A stretch of DNA of 64,000 bases from NCBI RefSeq assembly GCF_001941865.1, contig NZ_CP016162.1, positions 682,001 through 746,000 of the forward strand, read 5' to 3'. Positions 54,848 to 63,583 of the stretch are shown here, in pieces (position 1 is the stretch's first letter; each line of letters starts with the position of its first letter). A program made the translations under genes and the position numbers. Source of the DNA: Pseudomonas alcaliphila JAB1. Lineage in GTDB: Bacteria > Pseudomonadota > Gammaproteobacteria > Pseudomonadales > Pseudomonadaceae. The notes under the pieces are model-generated. The model ran no database searches. It was not told where the DNA came from and saw only the letters and a list, made by a program, of their open reading frames with translations.

Positions 54848-56017
54848 ATGGACCTGAATCGATACCGCATGAACTGGAACTACCCGACCTCGATGCGCGT
54901 CGGCGTTGGCCGCATTGCCGAGCTGGCCGAGGCCTGCCGCCAGCTCGGCATGCGCGCCCCGCTGCTGTGTACCGACCCCGGCCTGGCGGCGTTGCCGATG
55001 ATCGACGCGGCGCTGCGCCAGTGCCGCGACGTCGGGCTGAAGGCAGGGCTGTTCTCGGCGATCAAGGGCAACCCCACGGGCGCCAACGTGATGGACGGTG
55101 TAGCGGCGTTCAAGGCCGGCGGGCATGACGGGGTGATCGCCTTCGGCGGCGGCTCGGCGCTGGATGCCGGCAAGGCCATCGCCCTGATGGTCGGCCAGGA
55201 TCGGCCGCTGTGGGATTTCGAGGATGTTGGCGACAACGCCAGTCGCGTCAACGTCGCCGGCATGGCGCCGGTGGTGGCGGTGCCGACCACCGCCGGCACC
55301 GGCTCGGAAGTTGGCCGCGCCTCGGTGATCACCGACGATGCGGCGCATATCAAACGCATTATCTTCCACGCGCGGATGCTGCCTGCTCTGGTGATCCTCG
55401 ACCCCGGGCTGACCGTCGGACTGCCGGCCAAGATCACCGCCGCCACCGGCATGGACGCCCTGTCGCACAGCCTGGAGGCGTTCTGCTCGCCGCTGTTTCA
55501 TCCCATGGCCGAGGGCATCGCCCTGGAAGGCATGCGTCTGGTGCAGCAGTACCTGCCGCGCGCCGTGGCGCAGGGTACGGACGTCGAGGCGCGGTTGCAG
55601 ATGCTGGTGGCGTCGAGCATGGGCGCTACCGCCTTCCAGCGTGGCCTTGGCGCCATGCACGCGTTGGCCCATCCACTGGGGGCGCTGTACGACGCCCATC
55701 ACGGCCTGCTCAACGCAGTGCTGATGCCTTACGTGCTGGTGGCCAATCGCGCTGCCATCGAGCCGCAGATGGAGAAGATGGCGCGCTACCTGGCGCTGCC
55801 GGGCAGTGGCTTCGAGGCGGTACTGGACTGGGTACTGGCGCTGCGCAGCGAAGTGGGCATCGCCCACAGCCTGGGCGAGATCGGCATCGACGATGCACGC
55901 ATCGAGCAGGTCGGCCGCATGGCCGAAGTCGATCCCTCGGCGGGCACCAATCCCATCGCCTTCAGCGCCGCGCAGTACAGCGCGTTGTTCGAGAAAGCGC
56001 TGCGTGGGGCTTTTTAG
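54848..56017 (+). CDS. Iron-containing (group III) alcohol dehydrogenase
   Basis: 389 residues from ATG 54848, with GAGG six bases upstream; GTG 54836, overlapping the previous stop, is an alternative. The N-terminal NAD-binding domain has GGGSALDAGKAIALM and PTTAGTGSEVGRASVI. The C-terminal helical domain carries the metal ligands in GMDALSHSLEAF (Asp and His) and AMHALAHPLGALYDAHHG (two His). It probably oxidises a primary alcohol to the aldehyde used by the preceding enzyme. Its TAG stop is formed by the first bases of a REP half unit. Confidence 0.92.
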   Translation: MDLNRYRMNWNYPTSMRVGVGRIAELAEACRQLGMRAPLLCTDPGLAALPMIDAALRQCRDVGLKAGLFSAIKGNPTGANVMDGVAAFKAGGHDGVIAFGGGSALDAGKAIALMVGQDRPLWDFEDVGDNASRVNVAGMAPVVAVPTTAGTGSEVGRASVITDDAAHIKRIIFHARMLPALVILDPGLTVGLPAKITAATGMDALSHSLEAFCSPLFHPMAEGIALEGMRLVQQYLPRAVAQGTDVEARLQMLVASSMGATAFQRGLGAMHALAHPLGALYDAHHGLLNAVLMPYVLVANRAAIEPQMEKMARYLALPGSGFEAVLDWVLALRSEVGIAHSLGEIGIDDARIEQVGRMAEVDPSAGTNPIAFSAAQYSALFEKALRGAF

Positions 56018-56117
56018 CCCGGATGCAATCCGGGAGTGGTTGGTCTGCTTTGCCGTAGATCTTGTAGGAGCCGGCTTGCCGGCGATCATTGCGAATCGCC
56101 CGCAAGCGGGCTCCTAC
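56015..56117. repeat. REP cluster: family A half unit and family B palindrome
   Basis: TAGCCCGGATGCAATCCGGG (56015-56034) is a single family A unit whose TAG is the stop codon of the alcohol dehydrogenase. At 56064-56117, GTAGGAGCCGGCTTGCCGGCGAT pairs with CGCCCGCAAGCGGGCTCCTAC, a family B palindrome with slightly diverged left arm. Confidence 0.85.
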
Positions 56118-56130
56118 AGGTTATGCGGGC

Positions 56131-56664
56131 TTATTCCCCAGCCTGTTCTGCCTGCAGGGCTTCCAGCGCTGGCGCCGCATAGATGCCCACTTCCACCGCC
56201 AGCTCCATCACCCGCGGCAGGTCGCTGGCGTACACCAGCACCGCCTGCAGTTCGTCGTCCAATGGTTCGCTGAAATCCAGCAGCACGTAGCCGCCGGTTT
56301 CCGGCGACAGCGCCGAGAGCTGCACCTGAATGCGGTTGAGCGCCTTGAGCGGCTCGGTCTTGGCCAGTTGCTTGGCCTTGAGCACGAACTGCACTTGTGG
56401 GCCGAAGGACTCGGTGATGCGCTGGAACAGCTCTTCATAGCTGTCGGCCTGGAACAGCACGGTCTCCGGCAGGCTGCCGACCACCACCCACTCGCCCAGG
56501 GGGATGGGGAATTCGTCGTCGTAGTTGACGTCCGGGTTGGCGGCGAGGAAGGCGGTCGGATCGGCGTAAGCCTGGGTGGCCTCGTCGGCGATACGGGCGA
56601 TCTCGTCCTCGGCCAGGCAGCCGGAGCTTATCTTGGCGATCAGTTCTTCCAGCTGGGCTTTCAT
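56131..56664 (-). CDS. Conserved hypothetical protein, acidic, cytoplasmic
   Basis: 177 residues from ATG 56664, preceded by AGGAA; an upstream extension enters the MITE-like element and is rejected. There is no signal or membrane segment. Composition is acidic with several conserved-looking blocks: MKAQLEELIAKISSGCLAED, DVNYDDEFPIPLGEWVVVGS and GGYVLLDFSEPLDDELQAVL. I do not recognise a named domain. It looks like a conserved Pseudomonas protein. It stands between REP elements and the MITE, as a single transcription unit. Confidence 0.75.
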   Translation of the reverse strand: MKAQLEELIAKISSGCLAEDEIARIADEATQAYADPTAFLAANPDVNYDDEFPIPLGEWVVVGSLPETVLFQADSYEELFQRITESFGPQVQFVLKAKQLAKTEPLKALNRIQVQLSALSPETGGYVLLDFSEPLDDELQAVLVYASDLPRVMELAVEVGIYAAPALEALQAEQAGE

Positions 56665-56700
56665 CGGGGCATTCCTGTTCGAGGGCGAAGGCGCGCAGGA

Positions 56701-56918
56701 TAACAGGTCGTTGAAAACGTAGGCGAGGCAGGCAAGACAAGGCGCAACGACCAACGGGAGTAACAGCCGCAGGCTGGCCCGAAGGGCGAGCGCCAGCGAG
56801 TCAAACGACCGAAAAAGCGCAGTTTACATATTTGTAAATGAGCATTTTGACTGGGCTCGCACGCGAGGTCGTTTTTAACGCAGTATTGCCAACGTAGGTA
56901 GTTTTCAACGTCCTGTTA
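56701..56918. mobile_element. MITE-like non-coding element with terminal inverted repeats
   Basis: The ends TAACAGGTCGTTGAAAAC and GTTTTCAACGTCCTGTTA are inverted repeats with one mismatch in 18 positions, about 218 bp apart, with TA at the tips. The interior is non-coding and includes the palindrome TTTACA-TATT-TGTAAA and AT-rich patches unlike the surrounding DNA. This fits a miniature inverted-repeat element moved by a transposase encoded elsewhere. The transposase family and the target-site duplication cannot be fixed from one copy. Confidence 0.7.
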
Positions 56919-56935
56919 AGGCAAAGCGCGCTGCG

Positions 56936-57418
56936 CTAGAAGTAGGCCAGCAGGCGGCCGAGGCTCATCACCAGCAGCCAGATCAGCAGCGACAGCGCCG
57001 CTTGCATCCGGCCTAGTACAGGTGCGGCTTGGTCCCAATTGGCCAGCCGGGCGTTCCACAGGCGACGAAACAACAGAGCGTTGCCAATACCCAGGGCGAT
57101 CAGCAGCAGCTTGAGCTGCAGCAGACGGTCGACTGCCAGCGGCCCGGCGTCGGCGGCGAACAGGCAGATGCCGCTGCCCAGCAGGAGCAACAGGCCGGCC
57201 ACCGCCAGTGGCGTCAATATGCGCGAAACGGCTGTCAGCGGGAAACTGCGGCCGGCGCCGAGCAGGCGCGCATCGAGCAGCAGCATGGGCCCAAGCAGCA
57301 ACACCAGACCAAGCAAATGCAGCAGGTTGAGCGCCGGGTAGAGCAGTGCCGAGCTGCGCATCTGCTCGCCCAGCGCCGTGGCTTCGAGCCAGGCGGCCCA
57401 GGCGATCAGGCTGTCCAT
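56936..57418 (-). CDS. Small integral membrane protein (DUF2214/DUF6644-like)
   Basis: 160 residues with four hydrophobic segments (about 28-50, 64-84, 95-113, 137-157). It begins MDSLIAWAAWLEATALGEQM and includes LYPALNLLHLLGLVLLLGPM, which carries the conserved histidine typical of this membrane family. It may bind haem, but there is no direct evidence. Its start abuts the stop of the DUF6152-like gene, so the two are probably cotranscribed and functionally linked. Confidence 0.75.
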   Translation of the reverse strand: MDSLIAWAAWLEATALGEQMRSSALLYPALNLLHLLGLVLLLGPMLLLDARLLGAGRSFPLTAVSRILTPLAVAGLLLLLGSGICLFAADAGPLAVDRLLQLKLLLIALGIGNALLFRRLWNARLANWDQAAPVLGRMQAALSLLIWLLVMSLGRLLAYF

Positions 57419-57775
57419 CTAGCGCAGTTCGATGGTGCGCCCATCGACGATGATGCGTTCGGCGCGGATCTCCGCGGTGCCGTCCTTGCGTGGGTAGCCG
57501 ACTATGGTCACGGTCTTGCCCGCTGTGAGGTCGGCCTCCGGCAGGCCACGGGCCTGCAGGCGGCTGATCGGGGCGAGGATCACCTGCCAGGTGCGCCCGT
57601 CGTGCTCGATGCTCACGTCGGCGTGCGGGTTGCGGTAGTTGACGCTCTGCAGCGGCACTTCCAGGGTCAGGAGCTGATCGGCGTCGTAGGAACTCCAGCC
57701 ATGGTGGGCCTGGGCAATGGCACCAGCCAGCAGCAGGCCAAGTGTGGTGGTGAGGAGCAGCAGTTTCTTCAGCAT
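57419..57775 (-). CDS. DUF6152-like periplasmic protein
   Basis: 118 residues from ATG 57775. The signal peptide LLLLTTTLGLLLAGAIAQA is followed by HHGWSSYDADQLLTLEVPLQ, the family opening with its conserved HH pair. The rest is a small beta domain (VNYRNPHADVSIEHDGRTWQ, VTIVGYPRKDGTAEIRAERI) like an OB fold. Function is unknown; the HHGW start suggests possible metal binding. It is followed immediately by the membrane protein gene. Confidence 0.82.
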   Translation of the reverse strand: MLKKLLLLTTTLGLLLAGAIAQAHHGWSSYDADQLLTLEVPLQSVNYRNPHADVSIEHDGRTWQVILAPISRLQARGLPEADLTAGKTVTIVGYPRKDGTAEIRAERIIVDGRTIELR

Positions 57776-57869
57776 GGCGATCACCCGGTGGACTGATGGA
57801 ACACCGGGTAAACCTAGACCCTGTAACCGATGCTGCGGTGTACGGGCAGCATTTGGAAACAGAATCGGC

Positions 57870-59135
57870 TCAGCCGTAGCGTTTCTTCGCTTCGATGGCC
57901 AGACCACTGCCGATGCTGCCGAAGGTATTGCCTTCCACACTGCGTGCATTGGGCAGCATGGCGGCCACGCTCTGACGCAGCGCCGGCACGCCGCTGGAGC
58001 CCCCGGTGAAGAACAGCGTATCGACCTGATCGGCAGCGATGCCGGCGTCGGCGAGCAGCTGGCTCAGGCTGGCGCGGATACGTTCGAGCAGCGGCTCGAT
58101 GGCATCTTCGAACAGCGGGCGGGTCAGTTCCGCGACCAGCCCCGGTTCGACTCGCGACAGGTCGATGGGCCGCGCGTCCTGTTCGCTCAGGGCGATCTTG
58201 CTCTCTTCCACCTGCATCGCCAGCCAGTGCCCGGCGCGCTGTTCGATCAGGCCGAACAGGCGGTCGATGCCGGTGGCGTCGACAATGTCGTAGCGCATGT
58301 TCTGCAGGGCCAGCTGGGTCTTCTGCGCGTACAGCGCGTTGATGGTGTGCCAGGTGGCCAGGTTGAGGTGGTAGCTGGTGGGCATGAAGGCGTCGCTCTT
58401 CATCCGGCTGCCGTAGCCGAACAGCGGCATCACCCCGGCCAGCGACAGCTGCTTGTCGAAGTCGGTGCCACCGGTATGCACGCCGCCGGTGGCGAGGATG
58501 TCGTCCTGGCGCTCGGCCAAATGGTGGCGCTCAGGGGCCAGACGCACCAGGGAGAAGTCCGAGGTGCCGCCGCCAATGTCGACGATCAGCACCAGCTCCT
58601 CGCGCTCCAGGTTCGACTCGTAGTCGAAGGCTGCGGCGATGGGCTCGTACTGGAACGACACCTCCTTGAAGCCAAGCTTGTGCGCCACGGCCACCAGGGT
58701 GTTCTGCGCTTCCTGATCGGCCGCTGGGTCGTCATCGACGAAGAATACCGGGCGGCCCAGCACCACTTCCTCGAAGGCGCGCTCGGCCTGGGCCTCGGCG
58801 CGCTTTTTCAGCTCGCCGATGAAGAAGCCGAGCAGGTCCTTGAACGGCAGGGCGCTGCCCAGCACGGTGGTTTCGCTTTTCAGCAGCTTGGAGCCCAGCA
58901 GGCTCTTGAGTGAGCGCATCAGGCGCCCCTCGTAGCCTTCCAGATACTCGTGCAGGGCCAGGCGGCCGTAGACTGGGCGGCGCTCCTCGGTGTTGAAGAA
59001 GATCACCGAGGGCAGGGTGATCTTGCCGTCCTCCAGTGTCAGCAAACTGTCCTGGCCGGGGCGCAGCCAGCCGACGGTGGAGTTGGAGGTGCCGAAGTCG
59101 ATGCCGCAGGCGCGGGCGGGAGTGGAGAAAGACAT
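57870..59135 (-). CDS. yegD: YegD-like Hsp70-family ATPase
   Basis: 421 residues, which covers only the actin-like ATPase part; the substrate-binding domain of DnaK is absent. The phosphate-1 motif is CGIDFGTSNSTVGW, phosphate-2 VLIVDIGGGTSDFSLVRL and the adenosine motif FFTGGSSGVPALRQSV. YegD-type proteins are atypical Hsp70 relatives of unknown client range. It is monocistronic, between the DUF6152-like gene and a UPF0104-type membrane protein gene. Confidence 0.9.
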   Translation of the reverse strand: MSFSTPARACGIDFGTSNSTVGWLRPGQDSLLTLEDGKITLPSVIFFNTEERRPVYGRLALHEYLEGYEGRLMRSLKSLLGSKLLKSETTVLGSALPFKDLLGFFIGELKKRAEAQAERAFEEVVLGRPVFFVDDDPAADQEAQNTLVAVAHKLGFKEVSFQYEPIAAAFDYESNLEREELVLIVDIGGGTSDFSLVRLAPERHHLAERQDDILATGGVHTGGTDFDKQLSLAGVMPLFGYGSRMKSDAFMPTSYHLNLATWHTINALYAQKTQLALQNMRYDIVDATGIDRLFGLIEQRAGHWLAMQVEESKIALSEQDARPIDLSRVEPGLVAELTRPLFEDAIEPLLERIRASLSQLLADAGIAADQVDTLFFTGGSSGVPALRQSVAAMLPNARSVEGNTFGSIGSGLAIEAKKRYG

Positions 59136-59197
59136 GAAACGCAGGCCATGAAAAACGGCCGCGCATTCTATGTCAGTGGCGCGGCGACGGCGAGCCG

Positions 59198-60175
59198 TCA
59201 GGACGGTAGGTCAAGGCTCTCTTCGCGCTTGCGCTTCCACTGCGTCCATTCGAAGCCCAGCACTACCAGCAGTGACAGGGCGAACGGCAGCAGCAGATAG
59301 AACACGCGGAACACGATAAGCGCGGCCAGCACATCGGCAGCGGGAATCTCCGGCAGTGCGGCGAGGAAGGTCACTTCCAGGACACCCAGGCCGCCAGGTG
59401 CATGGGACAGTAGCGCCAGAGAGAAGGAGGCGAGGAACACGCCGAGCACCACCAGATAGCCGGGATGATTGTCGGCCGGCAGGGCGAAATAGATGATCGC
59501 CGCGGCGCAGAGCAGTTCCAGCGGGCCGGCCAACAACTGGCGGCTGACTATGGGCAGGCGCGGATATTCCACATGCAGCTTGCCCAGCGTCCAGGGTTTG
59601 AACTGGCGCCAGGAGCCCAGCACGTAGAGGCCTACCAGACACAGCAGGACGCTGCCGATGACTATCGAGACCAGAGGTGTGACGTCAGCAACGCGGTGAA
59701 TCAGATCGGGCTGAGCGATCAGCACGCAGCCGCTGGCGAGCAGGGTGCCGAGGGCGAAGGTAAAGGAACAGAAAACGATAAGGATGCCGATTTCCTGTGG
59801 CGTCAGGCCCTTGCTGCGGTAGGCCCGGTAACGCACGACTGCGCCTGAGAACACCGAGGCACCGATGTTGTGGGCCAGGGCGTAGGTGGTGAAGGAGCAC
59901 AGGGTGATGAAGCGCCAGGGGATGCGCTTGCCCAGGTGGGCGACGGCGATGCGGTCGTACCAGGCCAGCGCCCAATAGGCGCCGAGGGTGGCCGCTGCAG
60001 CGAGCAGCCAGTTCATGTGGGAGATCGCCTCGATGCTGCCCTTGATCTCGTCGAGGGAGATATTGCGCAACTCGCGATACAGCAGAAAGCCAGACAGCAC
60101 CACGGCACTGAGTCCGATCAGCGTCCAGATCAGGTCGCTGCGCTTCAGTTTTGGTTTGGCTTCTACGACAGACAC
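59198..60175 (-). CDS. UPF0104/LPG-synthase-like membrane protein
   Basis: 325 residues from GTG 60175, chosen because GAGGAA lies five bases upstream; ATG 60250 and 60265 give unsupported extensions. It has eight or so hydrophobic helices, with the family motifs ALAHNIGASVFSGAVVRYRA and LLSHAPGGLGVLEVTFLAAL. It resembles the membrane domain of lysylphosphatidylglycerol synthases (MprF) but lacks the C-terminal synthetase domain. It may be a lipid flippase-like protein; its substrate is unknown. Confidence 0.85.
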   Translation of the reverse strand: MSVVEAKPKLKRSDLIWTLIGLSAVVLSGFLLYRELRNISLDEIKGSIEAISHMNWLLAAAATLGAYWALAWYDRIAVAHLGKRIPWRFITLCSFTTYALAHNIGASVFSGAVVRYRAYRSKGLTPQEIGILIVFCSFTFALGTLLASGCVLIAQPDLIHRVADVTPLVSIVIGSVLLCLVGLYVLGSWRQFKPWTLGKLHVEYPRLPIVSRQLLAGPLELLCAAAIIYFALPADNHPGYLVVLGVFLASFSLALLSHAPGGLGVLEVTFLAALPEIPAADVLAALIVFRVFYLLLPFALSLLVVLGFEWTQWKRKREESLDLPS

Positions 60176-60387
60176 CGCAATTCCTCGCTCGCTAGGCCCC
60201 GAGTTAATGGGGCCGCATGCCTCTGTTGGAGGCAGCTGTTCATCGGCCATCCGGCCATTGTGCAACGGCCGGTGGCGGATCGTGCCCGCGCGGCGCGCTG
60301 CGCAGTATCAGGGAGGCGCAGTCTGTACTCAACTGCCAAGCACACTGACTGCCCTTTGTAGTTGTGTCAGTGGTTGTCCTGATACGT

Positions 60388-60825
60388 TCATATCCATGCC
60401 AGCGTCAGCGCCGCCAGCACGGCGTAGCGGCTCGCTTTAGCCAGGGTGACGATGGCCAGAAATACCCACAGGCGCTCGCGCATTACGCCGGCAACCAGCG
60501 TCAGTGGGTCGCCGATCACCGGCATCCAGCTCAGCAGCAGCGACCAGCGCCCATAGCGCGCATACCAACCCTGTGCCTGCTGTAACCGAGCCGGGCTGAC
60601 CGGGAACCAGCGGCGCTCGCGATAGTGCTCGATGGAGCGGCCCAGTAGCCAGTTGACCCAGGAACCCAGCACATTGCCCAGGGTCGCCACCAGCAGCAGG
60701 GCCCAGAGCGGATGCTGGCCGGCCAGCAGGAGGGCGACCAGCACCGCTTCGGACTGCAGCGGCAGCAGCGTCGCGGCGCCGAAGGCAGAGAGAAACAGTG
60801 CCGGATAGGCGGACAGACTCAGCAT
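60388..60825 (-). CDS. YqaA/DedA-like small membrane protein
   Basis: 145 residues with about four hydrophobic segments and the SNARE-associated-domain pattern LLLVATLGNVLGSWVNWLLG, then SWMPVIGDPLTLVAGVMR. These proteins are linked to membrane homeostasis and lipid translocation, but the exact role is unknown. It follows the VC0807-like gene by 34 bp and is probably cotranscribed with it. Confidence 0.83.
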   Translation of the reverse strand: MLSLSAYPALFLSAFGAATLLPLQSEAVLVALLLAGQHPLWALLLVATLGNVLGSWVNWLLGRSIEHYRERRWFPVSPARLQQAQGWYARYGRWSLLLSWMPVIGDPLTLVAGVMRERLWVFLAIVTLAKASRYAVLAALTLAWI

Positions 60826-60859
60826 GACAGGAGCACGCCGGCCGCAGGGCCGGCGGGGT

Positions 60860-61588
60860 TCAGGACTGCGATTCCTGGCCGCTGTTGGCCATGATCTCTT
60901 CCAGACTCAGGCCGGTCAGGCCGTGAATGGTCTTCCACAGGTAGTAGAAGATGGCCATCAGCATGATCATCGAGGGAATGGCGATCATCGGGTAGCTGAG
61001 CAAGGTCATGCGCCCCAGTTCGTCATTGAAGGCCTCGGTGCCGGCCGGGCTGACCACGATCCACTTGGCCAGCACGTAGTTCATGAACGAGGAGAAGAAG
61101 AAGGTGCCGCTGAGCCAGTAGGTCGCGCGCATCAGGCGCGTCTCGAAGTGCTCGACGTGGCCGCCTTGCTCCAGGCGATCGTGGATCTTGTCGATATTGA
61201 GCACCGTCTTGTTGAACAGCAGGGTGCGAATCAGCGGGTAGCGGGTGCGGGTGGAAACCAGCACGGCAATGCCGATCAGACCGGGAATCAGTGCTTCCTT
61301 GACTGCCAGCCACTGAGTGTCGAGCTTGAGCAGGCCGATACCGCCGGTCAGCGCTACGCTGATCAGGCCGAGCAGGGCGATGAAGTTGAATTTGCGATAT
61401 TTGATCAGCTCGAACGCGCCCCAGCCCAGCGGGAACGCCAGGGCCAGAATCAGCGCACCATCGGCGCCGAGGCGGTGCTCGCCACTGAGCTTCATCAGGA
61501 TGAACGAGGGAATCAGGATGCTGATGGCCAGATCGATCAGCGGGCGGGGCTTGTGCGTCGGGGTACGGCTGTCAGTAGTGGCGGTCAT
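60860..61588 (-). CDS. VC0807-like integral membrane protein
   Basis: 242 residues with about six membrane segments. It begins MTATTDSRTPTHKPRPLIDL and contains LISILIPSFI-like hydrophobic stretches and VSTRTRYPLIRTLLFNKTVL. It matches the pattern of the VC0807 family, sometimes called septation-like or MFS-like proteins of unknown function. The C-terminus (about 225-242) is soluble. It is cotranscribed with the YqaA-like gene. Confidence 0.7.
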   Translation of the reverse strand: MTATTDSRTPTHKPRPLIDLAISILIPSFILMKLSGEHRLGADGALILALAFPLGWGAFELIKYRKFNFIALLGLISVALTGGIGLLKLDTQWLAVKEALIPGLIGIAVLVSTRTRYPLIRTLLFNKTVLNIDKIHDRLEQGGHVEHFETRLMRATYWLSGTFFFSSFMNYVLAKWIVVSPAGTEAFNDELGRMTLLSYPMIAIPSMIMLMAIFYYLWKTIHGLTGLSLEEIMANSGQESQS

Positions 61589-61753
61589 GGTAGCTGGAGT
61601 CTGCGTAGGAAGGCCGATGATCGCCTGCCCGGCGCGCCAGGGCTAGTCCGACCGTCGGTTTTGAATGTGAAAAAGTATGAGTCGACAGCCATCCGACAGG
61701 AGAGAAGAGCTGGCTGGCGATGCTAAAGTGATGGCAGGGCCTGGGAGTCGAAC

Positions 61754-62677
61754 ATGCCAAGAATCATCCCTTTCATTTGCCTGTTGCTGGCTGCTCTTTT
61801 CCTGACGCCTGTGCCGGCCTGGGCACGGGACTGCATCGGTATGGTGCCGGCCGGCACATCGGCGTTCTGGAGCGAGCTGGAAGCTGGCGCGAGACGCACC
61901 GCTGACGATCTGCAATTGGAACTCTATACGCGCGGCCCGGCCCAGGAGGGCAGCGTCGAGGTGCAGTTGCAACTGATAGATCGCGTGCTTGCACAGGGCT
62001 GCAAGGCGCTGATCATCGCCCCGGCTGGCGATGCCATCGATACCCGGATAGCGGCCTTGCGTGACGAAGGTATTCCCACCGTCTATGTCGACCGCGGCGT
62101 TGCGGGAGATGGCGCTTATGCGCTGGTGGCGACCGACAACTTCCTCGCAGGTCAGTTGGCCGGGCAACAACTGGCCGAGCGTCTCGGGCAGGGTGGCAGG
62201 GTCGGGGTGTTGCGTTTGCGTCCCGGGCTGCAATCGACCGAGGAACGTGAGCGCGGCTTTCTGCTGGCGGCACAGGCGTCAGGGCTGCAGGTGGTATTCG
62301 ACACCTACCTGGGTGATGACCGCCAGCGCATCGCCGAGGCCCTGAGCGAGCAGTTACCCAGACTCGACGGCCTGTTCAGCCCCAACGGCACCAGCAGCCG
62401 GGCGACACTGGCGGCCCTGCGCCAGTTGGGCAAGGCCGGTACGGTGGACTTCGTCGGCTTCGACGGAGGCGAACTGCTGTTCGATGCCGTGAGACAAGGA
62501 CAGATTCACGCCCTGTTGCTTCAGCAGCCGCAGGCCATGGGCGATCATGCGGTGCGTCTGGTGCATCGGGCCCTGAGTGGCGAACGCGCCATTTCACGCC
62601 TGCAACTGTTGCTCGAGCCGCGGGTACTGACCGCCAGGGAATTGGCCGATATGACCGCGCCGCAACAGCCTTGGTGA
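61754..62677 (+). CDS. Orphan periplasmic sugar-type substrate-binding protein
   Basis: 307 residues, start preceded by GGGAG. The signal peptide ends PVPAWA. A Peripla_BP_4 (ribose/galactose-binding-like) fold follows: CIGMVPAGTSAFWSELEAGA, QGCKALIIAPAGDAIDTRIA and LDGLFSPNGTSSRATLAAL, then FVGFDGGELLFDAVRQGQIH. Such proteins serve ABC transporters or chemoreceptor and two-component sensing. No permease or ATPase gene is adjacent, so a sensing role or a distant transporter is possible. Confidence 0.85.
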   Translation: MPRIIPFICLLLAALFLTPVPAWARDCIGMVPAGTSAFWSELEAGARRTADDLQLELYTRGPAQEGSVEVQLQLIDRVLAQGCKALIIAPAGDAIDTRIAALRDEGIPTVYVDRGVAGDGAYALVATDNFLAGQLAGQQLAERLGQGGRVGVLRLRPGLQSTEERERGFLLAAQASGLQVVFDTYLGDDRQRIAEALSEQLPRLDGLFSPNGTSSRATLAALRQLGKAGTVDFVGFDGGELLFDAVRQGQIHALLLQQPQAMGDHAVRLVHRALSGERAISRLQLLLEPRVLTARELADMTAPQQPW

Positions 62678-62756
62678 TGGGCAGAGCGCGGGTTTATGAT
62701 CCTTGTCCTGGCCGCCCTGAATTCGCTGTAGGGCGCGCTCTAGACGGTGGCGTGCA

Positions 62757-63530
62757 ATGAACCTGAAGTACCTGCTCGCAGCTCTGTTGTTGTTCTGCAG
62801 TTTCTGCGTCCACGTGACGGCTGCCGAGTTGCGGCTGTATACCGAAGACTATCGACCTTTCAGCTATCTCGAGAATGGCAAGCCGAGTGGCATGGCTGTG
62901 GCGGTGGTCGAAGAGTTGATCCGCCGTACCGGTGAGCTGGCGCGCATCGAACTGGTGCCCTGGACACGCGGCTATCACCAGGTTCGTCATCAGGCCGACA
63001 CCGCGTTGTTTTCCACCGTGCGCACGGCGCAGCGCGAAGCCGAGTTTCACTGGGTCGGGCCGATCGCGCGAGGCTATACGCGCTTCTACACGCACAAGGA
63101 TGCCGGGCTGCGAGTCACCAGTCTGGACGACGTGCGCCAGCTCGGCACCCTCGCCGTGCCCAAGCAGTGGTACAGCTACGAACTGCTGCGTGAGCAGGAG
63201 CTGGATAACCTGTATGGCGTGCCGACGCCTCAGGACATGCTGCGCATGTTTCGCCATGGCCGGGTCAAGCTGCTGCTGGCCAACAACCTGACCCTCGACG
63301 GCATGCTTGCCGAACAGGGCATGAATGCCGGACAACTGCAGGCGCAGTTCGACCTGATGCCCAATGACTCCTATATCGCCTTTTCCCTGCAGACGGATGC
63401 CGCTCGTGTCGCGCGATGGCAGCAGGCGCTGCAGCAGATGCGTCATGACGGCAGCCTGGAGCGGATCTATCGACACTGGTTTCCGACGGCCGATGAGCGG
63501 ACGTTGGTCGATTTGCTGCGCCTCGAGTGA
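62757..63530 (+). CDS. SBP_bac_3-type periplasmic binding protein
   Basis: 257 residues. A signal peptide (MNLKYLLAALLLFCSFCVHV ending near TAA) leads to an amino-acid-type binding domain: LRLYTEDYRPFSYLENGKPS, MAVAVVEELIRRTGELARIE, ALFSTVRTAQREAEFHWVGP and YSYELLREQELDNLYGVPTP. It looks like the polar-amino-acid ABC family, but no transporter genes adjoin. A paralogue starts 53 bp downstream, so the pair probably arose by tandem duplication. Possible role: extracellular sensing. Confidence 0.85.
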   Translation: MNLKYLLAALLLFCSFCVHVTAAELRLYTEDYRPFSYLENGKPSGMAVAVVEELIRRTGELARIELVPWTRGYHQVRHQADTALFSTVRTAQREAEFHWVGPIARGYTRFYTHKDAGLRVTSLDDVRQLGTLAVPKQWYSYELLREQELDNLYGVPTPQDMLRMFRHGRVKLLLANNLTLDGMLAEQGMNAGQLQAQFDLMPNDSYIAFSLQTDAARVARWQQALQQMRHDGSLERIYRHWFPTADERTLVDLLRLE

Positions 63531-63583
63531 AGCGGCTGCATGGCGCTCCACGTCTTGCTAGGCTGCAAGCGGGAGGGGCGGTG

